A stretch of DNA of 10,245 nucleotides from an uncultured Prevotella sp. (GTDB lineage: Bacteria > Bacteroidota > Bacteroidia > Bacteroidales > Bacteroidaceae): assembly GCA_905211345.1 (NCBI GenBank), contig CAJMAO010000057.1:1-10245 (forward strand), given 5' to 3'. Below are positions 6,176-10,245 of this stretch, piece by piece (the stretch's first letter is position 1; the number at the start of each line of letters is the position of its first letter). A model generated the notes under the pieces. That model saw only the letters and a program-made list of their open reading frames with translations, was not told the DNA's origin and did not search any database. Position numbers and translations under genes: made by a program.

Positions 6176-6209
6176 AAATAAAAAAGGGAAGTTTTTTACA
6201 GCTTCCCTT
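6176..6209 (-). terminator. Intrinsic terminator of the FKBP cluster
   Basis: On the minus strand AAGGGAAG (6209-6202), a 10-base loop and CTTCCCTT (6191-6184) are followed by a T-rich tract down to 6176. It lies 23 bases after the stop of the last FKBP gene and before the Lrp-operon promoter, separating the two minus-strand units. Confidence 0.75.
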
Positions 6210-6231
6210 CTATTTGTTTGACAAATAAGAT

Positions 6232-7236
6232 TTATTTGTTAGCCTTTGCCCTTGGCGCCGGTTTCAGTTTCGACGCTGCGGCTTTGGCGTTTTTTGTGGC
6301 AGGAGTTATCTTCTTGACGGTTTTTGCCGTCTTATTCACGCTTACCAGTTCAACCGTGAATATGAGCGCGCTGTATGGCTTAATCTTGCCCGCCTGCCTT
6401 TCGCCGTAGGCAAGGTTGTAGGGTATGTAAAGCTCCCATTTGCTGCCTGCGGGCATCATCGTGAGGGCTTCGGTCCATCCTTTGATTACTTGGTTGGGTC
6501 GGAACTTGTTGGTTTGTTCCTTCCGTTCGTAGCTGCTGTCAAACACAGTGCCGTCCACAAGGCGGCCTTCATACTTGACCGTAACCTCGTCGTTCTCGGC
6601 TGCCACCTCCCCAGTGCCTTTCGTTATAACCTTATATTGCAGGCCGCTGGGCGTAGTCACCACGCCGGGTTTCTGCTTGTTGGCGGCTAAGAAGTCTTCA
6701 CCGGCTTTCTTTGTGGCGGCGTTGCGCTCGTCTACGGCCTGCTTGAAAGCCGTTTCAAAGTAAGTCTTGGCCTTGTCGGCTGACATCACCGTGGTGTCGT
6801 TCCGCAGCGCGTTGATGAAGCCTTCGTTGAATACGCGGCTGTCAATAGAGTCCGCGCGTCCTGCAAACTCGTCCTTGAGGAATGGCAACATGCGCAGGCT
6901 TACCATTTGGGCTATCTGTTCGCCGGCGTAGTAGGCTTTCTGTTTCTCGTCGAAACCTTTGCCCATGGCGTCGCGGTAACCGCGTATGAAGTCGGCCATG
7001 TAAGCTGTGTCTACGCTGAAGTTCTGTTTTAAGAAAGGTATTAACCCGTCGGTGCGCACCATGCCGGCAGCGTAGCTCAGCGAGTCGGCCGCCGTGTTGA
7101 GGGTCACGACGGTGCCTGCCGCTACGGTGTCGTCGGTCTTTTTTGTCTTCTTTTTCCTTTCGGCGGCGTCAGCGCCACTGAAAATTACGCCCGCCATGAC
7201 GGCGAGCGTAACTATCGATTTCATTGTCATTGTCAT
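6232..7236 (-). CDS. Periplasmic FKBP-type peptidyl-prolyl isomerase with basic tail
   Basis: The 334-residue product begins with a signal peptide, likely cut after A-D-A (residue 24), so it is periplasmic. Residues 50-190 form the helical FKBP N-terminal dimerisation region (DSLSYAAGMVRTDGL). Residues 195-300 form the catalytic FKBP domain with the usual pocket residues: Tyr222, Phe232-Asp233 (VFDSSYER), Val250-Ile251, Trp254, Tyr277 (LAYGER) and Phe293. It should catalyse cis-trans isomerisation of X-Pro bonds and act as a chaperone. After the domain comes an odd, low-complexity tail of about 34 residues rich in Lys, Ala and Pro (AKTVKKITPATKNAKAAASK), which the two paralogues lack. Three in-frame ATGs in an ATGACA tandem (7236, 7230, 7224) make the exact start uncertain; MKSIV at 7224 is the more usual signal peptide start. 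The gene is 10 bases after the lipoprotein paralogue and cotranscribed with it. Confidence 0.87.
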   Translation of the reverse strand: MTMTMKSIVTLAVMAGVIFSGADAAERKKKTKKTDDTVAAGTVVTLNTAADSLSYAAGMVRTDGLIPFLKQNFSVDTAYMADFIRGYRDAMGKGFDEKQKAYYAGEQIAQMVSLRMLPFLKDEFAGRADSIDSRVFNEGFINALRNDTTVMSADKAKTYFETAFKQAVDERNAATKKAGEDFLAANKQKPGVVTTPSGLQYKVITKGTGEVAAENDEVTVKYEGRLVDGTVFDSSYERKEQTNKFRPNQVIKGWTEALTMMPAGSKWELYIPYNLAYGERQAGKIKPYSALIFTVELVSVNKTAKTVKKITPATKNAKAAASKLKPAPRAKANK

Positions 7237-7246
7237 TCGTTTTTTG

Positions 7247-8122
7247 TTATTTGCGGCCCACGCCTACGAGTTCAATCTTGAATATGAGCGTAGAGAATGG
7301 TTTTATCTGCGGTGTCTCGCGGTCGCCGTAAGCCTTGTCCTGCGGTATTACCACCTCCCATGTGCTGCCCACAGGCATGTGGGTGAGGGCCGTTGTCCAG
7401 CCCGGTATTACTTGGTTGGCGCGCAACTGTACAGGGTCCTTGCGCTCGTAAGAGCTGTCGAACACCTTGCCGTCGATGGTCTTGCCTTCATAGTGTACGC
7501 GCACCCACGACGTGTCGGTAGGCATTTCGCCCTTGCCTTCCTTGATTACGCGGTAGAGCACGCCGCCGTCGAGCTTCTTAACGCCTGCTTTCTTGGCGTA
7601 GTCGGCAAGATATTTCTCGCCTGCTTTCTTGTTCGCTCCATACTGCTGCTCCATGGCCTTAGCCTTGATTATAGGCATCTTGAGCTGCAGGAAGGTCTGC
7701 GCCTGTTCCTGTGTCATGAGTCCGCCTTTCTCCATTGTGCCGGCGTAGAAGCCTGCCATGAAGTTTTTCAGCGATATTGTCTTGGTCGAGTCGTCGCCGA
7801 ACAGCTGGTGGTTGATGCCCTTTACCATTTGGTTTGATATCTGCTGGCCTATCTGTATGCCGGCGTAATAGGCTGCTTTCTTCTTGTCGTCGCCGGCGTT
7901 TACACCGGTGTTGAGGCCGCGGAAGAACTCGTCCATGTAGGCGGTGTCAACGCCCAAGCCTCTTACGAGATAGTCTTTCAGTCCCTGGGTCTGCGCCATT
8001 CCTATGGCGTAGCTTACGGTGTCGATGTCGTTTTTCAAGTTAGCCTTAGGCGTTGAGTTGCCGCACGCCATGAAAGTGGCGCCGATTACGGCCAAGGCTG
8101 CTGCTAATGTAAGTTTTTTCAT
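7247..8122 (-). CDS. Lipoprotein FKBP-type peptidyl-prolyl isomerase
   Basis: The 291-residue product carries a clear lipoprotein signal (MKKLTLAAALAVIGATFMAC, Cys20 as the lipidated residue). Residues 34-175 are the helical FKBP N-terminal region, and 185-289 the catalytic domain with Tyr211, Phe221-Asp222, Val238-Ile239, Trp242, Tyr265 and Phe281 all in place, so it should be an active prolyl isomerase on the periplasmic side of a membrane or at the surface. The N-terminal region (DTVSYAIGMAQTQGL, VDTAYMDEFFRGL) is closer to the 334-residue paralogue (DSLSYAAGMVRTDGL, VDTAYMADFIRGY) than to the 201-residue one, indicating a tandem duplication. Loops differ: QIKPFST replaces the ASIPPFAT loop of the shortest paralogue. 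No good promoter box is visible just upstream, so it may depend on read-through from the previous FKBP gene across the repeat at 8167-8298. Confidence 0.88.
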   Translation of the reverse strand: MKKLTLAAALAVIGATFMACGNSTPKANLKNDIDTVSYAIGMAQTQGLKDYLVRGLGVDTAYMDEFFRGLNTGVNAGDDKKKAAYYAGIQIGQQISNQMVKGINHQLFGDDSTKTISLKNFMAGFYAGTMEKGGLMTQEQAQTFLQLKMPIIKAKAMEQQYGANKKAGEKYLADYAKKAGVKKLDGGVLYRVIKEGKGEMPTDTSWVRVHYEGKTIDGKVFDSSYERKDPVQLRANQVIPGWTTALTHMPVGSTWEVVIPQDKAYGDRETPQIKPFSTLIFKIELVGVGRK

Positions 8123-8166
8123 TGTGTTTATTGTTGTTATTGATTGATTTTTTCTGGTTTTATGCT

Positions 8167-8298
8167 GGAGTTAAAGGAGTTAAGGAAGTTAGAGGAGTTA
8201 AGGACACATGCTTTGTTTTTGTATCTTAAAGTCATATTTGAACAGGCAACATGACATTTGTCTTTAACTCCTTTAACTTCCTTTACTCCTTTAACTTC
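8167..8298. repeat. Imperfect 40-bp inverted repeat built of GGAGTTAA units
   Basis: The arm at 8167-8206 is a string of short units (GGAGTTAAA, GGAGTTAA, GGAAGTTAGA, GGAGTTAA, GGACA). The arm at 8259-8298 is its reverse complement at 36 of 40 positions by hand alignment, and three of the four differences are G/A while one is T/A. A 52-base core lies between. It fills the 184-base gap between two FKBP genes and, if transcribed, would fold into a long purine/pyrimidine hairpin. No ORF or transposase is present. It may be a non-autonomous mobile element, a processing or attenuation signal, or a dispersed repeat. Confidence 0.7.
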
Positions 8299-8306
8299 TT
8301 GTGCAA

Positions 8307-8912
8307 TCACACTACCTCTATCAGCTCCACGTCGAACACGAGCGTTGCGAACGGCGGTATCGACGCGCCCGCGCCACGCTCTCCGTAGGCAAGGTTGTAG
8401 GGTATGAAGAAGCGGTATTTAGCGCCTTCCTCCATGAGCTGCAGGCCCTCTGTCCACCCGGCAATCACTTGGTTGAGGGGGAACACGGCCGGTTCGCCGC
8501 GCTGCACGCTGCTGTCGAACACGGTGCCGTCGATCAGGAAGCCCTCGTAGTGGCATTTCACCTTGTCCGTAGCCTTCGGCTTCCGGCCGTTGCCTTCCTT
8601 TAGCACCTTGTATTGCAGGCCGCTGGGCAGCGTTATGACGCCTTCTTTCGAGGCGTTGTTGGCTAGGTATTGTTCGCCTTCGGCTTTCGCTTTCTTGCCT
8701 TTTTCCGCCATTTCGGCGTTGGCTTTCTCCTCTTGCTTGCGGAAAAATTCCTGTACTATAGTCTGCGCCTCGCGGTCGGCCACTTTCGGTTCGGCCCCTG
8801 CCAGCACGTCTTTTATGGCGGCGGCGAAGTCGTCAATATCAAGCCCAGTGGCTCCCATTTGCGACAGTTGGCGGCCTATGCCAAGGCCCAAAGCGTAACT
8901 TAACTTGTCCAT
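8307..8912 (-). CDS. Cytoplasmic FKBP-type peptidyl-prolyl isomerase
   Basis: The 201-residue product starts directly with the FKBP N-terminal region (MDKLSYALGLGIGRQL) and has no signal peptide, so it is probably cytoplasmic and FklB-like in layout. Residues 1-90 form the helical dimerisation arm with a charged, Lys/Glu/Ala-rich helix at about 58-80. Residues 95-200 are the catalytic domain with Tyr122, Phe132-Asp133, Val149-Ile150, Trp153, Tyr176 and Phe193. The loop near the pocket (GERGAGASIPPFATL) matches the classic FKBP IPP motif better than the two neighbours do. It is the first gene after a recognisable promoter and may share its transcript with the next two FKBP genes, although a 184-base gap with an inverted repeat intervenes. 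Confidence 0.9.
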   Translation of the reverse strand: MDKLSYALGLGIGRQLSQMGATGLDIDDFAAAIKDVLAGAEPKVADREAQTIVQEFFRKQEEKANAEMAEKGKKAKAEGEQYLANNASKEGVITLPSGLQYKVLKEGNGRKPKATDKVKCHYEGFLIDGTVFDSSVQRGEPAVFPLNQVIAGWTEGLQLMEEGAKYRFFIPYNLAYGERGAGASIPPFATLVFDVELIEVV

Positions 8913-8956
8913 TCTTGTGTTATTAGAAATTCTTTTATACCTTATTAAAAACCGTG

Positions 8957-8987
8957 CAAAGGTAATGTTTTTATCCGATAGCGGCCA
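8957..8987 (-). promoter_or_regulatory. Promoter of the FKBP cluster
   Basis: On the minus strand TACCTTTG (8964-8957) is an exact -7 box of the Bacteroidetes type, with TGG (8987-8985) in place of TTG 20 bases upstream. The transcript would start near 8950, with a leader of about 38 bases. Confidence 0.6.
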
Positions 8988-9007
8988 TATTATTATGGAT
9001 TTTTCAC

Positions 9008-9015
9008 TAATTTTG
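9008..9015 (+). promoter_or_regulatory. Possible -7 box for the sirtuin transcript
   Basis: TAATTTTG fits TAnnTTTG, but no TTG lies at the right distance upstream. If used, the transcript would begin near 9021 and carry the whole inverted-repeat element in a leader of about 200 bases before the sirtuin ATG. No better box is visible closer to the gene. Confidence 0.3.
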
Positions 9016-9040
9016 TGGGGAAAACACCCTCATGGCCAAT

Positions 9041-9189
9041 CAGGCACCCACCCCAACCCTCCCGAAGGGAGGGAGCTTGATATGCCTTTTATGCTGTTGA
9101 ACAAGTTATGAAGGCCATATTCTCTGTCTCGTCAGCCTTTGAAGCATATCAAGCCCCCCTCCTTTCGGGAGGGTTGGGGTGGGTGCCTG
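9041..9189. repeat. 149-bp inverted-repeat element with paired REP-like hairpins
   Basis: The left arm (9041-9085) starts CAGGCACCCACCCCAACCCT and ends GCTTGATATGC. The right arm (9144-9189) is its reverse complement with one substitution and a small length difference in the middle. Each arm has its own hairpin: CCCTCCC-GAA-GGGAGGG in the left and a CCCTCC-TTTC-GGGAGGG type in the right. The 58-base interior has no ORF. Two hairpin units in opposite orientation resemble REP/BIME-type elements. Part of the motif, GGGGTGGGT, occurs again just outside at 9198-9206. The element lies between divergent genes, directly before the sirtuin. Confidence 0.75.
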
Positions 9190-9223
9190 TCTGGGCCGGG
9201 GTGGGTATAAAACAGAGCGATAT

Positions 9224-9928
9224 ATGAAAAAACTTTTTGTCCTTACCGGTGCGGGAATGTCCGTCGAGAGCGGACTTAGCACCTTCCACGATGCCGACGG
9301 CTTGTGGGAAAACTACCCCGTGGCGCGCGTGGCCACCCATGAGGCGTGGCTTGCCGACCCTGTTTACGTGAACAACTTTTACAACATGCTGCGCGGTAAG
9401 CTCGTTAAGGCCGAGCCTAACGAGGGGCATCGCTTAGTGGCCGCGCTCGAACAGCGGTATGACGTAACCGTGGTGACGCAGAACGTGGACAACCTGCACG
9501 AGGCGGCGGGCAGCTCGCGCGTCGTCCACCTGCACGGGGAGCTTATGAAGACGTGCTCCAGCCGCGACGTTGACAACCCCCGCTACTGGCGCACGATGAC
9601 GCCCGGCAGCCTTGACGTGCAGCCCGGCGAGAAGGCCGGCGACGGCTCGCTGCTCAGGCCCTACATTGTGTTTTTCGGCGAGGCGGTGCCCAACATCAGC
9701 GTCGCGGCCGACTACGCGCGGCAGGCCGACGTGTTTGTTATCATCGGCACGTCGCTCAACGTCTACCCGGCGGCGGGCCTCGTGCAGTACGCCCGGCCGC
9801 AGATGCCGGTTTACCTCATCGACCCCAAGCCCGTGATGGCCGCCGGCCGGCATGACGTAAGGCATATAATGAAAGGAGCGTCGGAGGGCATGAAGGAGCT
9901 TTACGGCATACTGATGAAGGGCGAATGA
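9224..9928 (+). CDS. Sir2-family NAD-dependent protein deacylase, zinc-site-less
   Basis: The ATG at 9224 starts the protein exactly at the Rossmann-fold motif (MKKLFVLTGAGMSVESGLST). The in-frame ATG at 9179 would add 15 residues encoded by the repeat element and is unlikely. The 234-residue product has the sirtuin NAD-binding and catalytic motifs GAGMS, TQNVDNLH (Gln86, Asn87, Asp89), catalytic His104 in HLHGE, FFGEAVP and IGTSLNVYPAAGL. It should remove acyl groups from protein lysines using NAD. It has a single Cys (111) in the segment where other sirtuins carry four zinc-binding Cys, a loss I recall as normal in the Bacteroidetes branch. The FRD motif after the first helix reads FHD (His22). 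The acyl-selectivity motif YxxR reads Tyr53-Asn-Met-Leu56-Arg57, so the Arg is one residue late. It appears monocistronic. Confidence 0.92.
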   Translation: MKKLFVLTGAGMSVESGLSTFHDADGLWENYPVARVATHEAWLADPVYVNNFYNMLRGKLVKAEPNEGHRLVAALEQRYDVTVVTQNVDNLHEAAGSSRVVHLHGELMKTCSSRDVDNPRYWRTMTPGSLDVQPGEKAGDGSLLRPYIVFFGEAVPNISVAADYARQADVFVIIGTSLNVYPAAGLVQYARPQMPVYLIDPKPVMAAGRHDVRHIMKGASEGMKELYGILMKGE

Positions 9929-9988
9929 CAGACTTTCGTTCGCTGTTTTGTAACTAATTGACAGCCAGTATTTTACGATGCGCTTTAC

Positions 9989-10025
9989 AAAAGGCCGCCT
10001 TTTGGCTTGCAAAAGGTGGCCTTTT
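9989..10025. terminator. Hairpin of the AAAGGCCG repeat type, likely sirtuin terminator
   Basis: AAAAGGCCGCCTTTT (9989-10003) and AAAAGGTGGCCTTTT (10011-10025) pair over 15 bases with one G-U, enclosing GGCTTGC, and end in TTTT. The core is shared with the hairpins at 2582-2659. It begins 60 bases after the sirtuin stop. The bases to about 10085 hold further loosely related TTTTGCAAGG and GAAAGGCC fragments. Confidence 0.6.
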
Positions 10026-10145
10026 AGCTTGCCGTTTGCCGTGTTTTGCAAGGCGAAAGGCCATGTTTTGCATCGCGGCTTTTGGATGTTCAAATTATGG
10101 TTAGTTTCCCATGCAGGCGGCGGAGTGGGAATCACGTATATAATA

Positions 10146-10181
10146 ATGTGATATTTTGTTTCTCAGTATGCGATATTTTGT
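10146..10181 (+). promoter_or_regulatory. Two 14-bp direct repeats two helical turns apart
   Basis: ATGTGATATTTTGT (10146-10159) and ATGCGATATTTTGT (10168-10181) differ at one base and are spaced exactly 22 bases apart, placing them on the same DNA face just upstream of the -7 box. They resemble tandem activator sites, though T-rich promoter DNA could produce this by chance. Confidence 0.35.
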
Positions 10182-10182
10182 G

Positions 10183-10190
10183 TAATTTTG
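10183..10190 (+). promoter_or_regulatory. -7 promoter box of the gene starting at 10219
   Basis: TAATTTTG matches TAnnTTTG. The nearest TTTG upstream (10155-10158) leaves a 24-base spacer, longer than usual, so the -33 contact is uncertain and may be replaced by an activator at the direct repeats. Confidence 0.4.
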
Positions 10191-10218
10191 CCGCGTTAAT
10201 CAACAACAGCTTAAAATC

Positions 10219-10245
10219 ATGAGAATATCTACTATTATGGCAACC
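10219..10245 (+). CDS. Start of a gene cut by the window end
   Basis: ATG at 10219 opens MRISTIMAT and runs off the window. Only nine codons are visible, so neither the product nor the presence of a signal peptide can be judged. The call rests on the upstream promoter box about 29 bases before the ATG and the purine-rich start context. Confidence 0.4.

Larger units (their letters stand above)
9929..10218. other. Intergenic region between the sirtuin and the next gene
   Basis: No convincing ORF was found. The left two thirds hold the repeat hairpin and related fragments, plus a weak outer pairing of CGATGC (9976-9981) with GCATCG (10070-10075). The right third is AT-rich and holds the direct repeats and promoter box described separately. 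Confidence 0.6.

Noticed and set aside
8167..8298. CRISPR array
   Set aside because: The units are 8-10 bases, contiguous and arranged as an inverted pair, with no regular spacers and no cas genes.
9041..9189. Insertion sequence
   Set aside because: The inverted arms enclose only 58 bases with no transposase ORF and no clear target-site duplication.
9179..9223. Upstream ATG for the sirtuin
   Set aside because: The extra 15 residues come from the repeat element and do not belong to the sirtuin fold, which starts at MKKLFVLTGAG.
9434..10135. Minus-strand 233-codon ORF
   Set aside because: It is antisense to the sirtuin and crosses the terminator-like hairpin. The sirtuin motifs on the plus strand are unambiguous.

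Overview
The window looks like chromosomal DNA from a member of the Bacteroidales, most likely Prevotellaceae-like. The family-level placement is inference. The support is promoters of the Bacteroidetes TTG-N20/21-TAnnTTTG type, few Shine-Dalgarno sites, TPR lipoprotein and FKBP families typical of the phylum, a zinc-less sirtuin, and short GC-rich intergenic hairpin repeats. There are no tRNA or rRNA genes, CRISPR arrays, transposases or phage genes.

Left part (1-2560) is accessory-looking and mostly AT-rich. It holds the 5' part of a TPR lipoprotein gene (minus strand) that runs off the window. A divergent control region with a 12-bp inverted repeat follows, then a broken remnant of a small secreted-protein gene. 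Next come a small predicted outer-membrane beta-barrel gene ending at a strong terminator, and a 115-residue multi-pass membrane protein gene whose promoter spacer is filled by a 17-bp palindrome. Only the distal part of the TPR gene (1 to about 235) is GC-rich, so base composition changes sharply inside one reading frame.

Middle part (2580-6140) is a minus-strand operon read from right to left: an Lrp/AsnC regulator, a cytoplasmic fusion of a class I amidotransferase-like gamma-glutamyl hydrolase (C26) to a zinc dipeptidase (M19), and a lipoprotein M28/glutaminyl-cyclase-like enzyme. A near-consensus promoter precedes it and an unusually perfect 19-bp inverted repeat ends it. A role in processing glutamyl or glutaminyl peptides is a reasonable inference but is unproven.

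Right part (6176-9000) is a minus-strand cluster of three FKBP-type prolyl isomerases, one for each of three locations: cytoplasm (201 aa), lipid-anchored (291 aa) and periplasmic (334 aa). A 132-bp inverted-repeat element made of short GGAGTTAA-like units sits between the first and second genes.

Far right (9000-10245) holds a plus-strand sirtuin gene preceded by a 149-bp inverted-repeat element with paired REP-like hairpins. It is followed by a terminator-like repeat related to the one at 2580-2660, and then by the promoter and first nine codons of another plus-strand gene.
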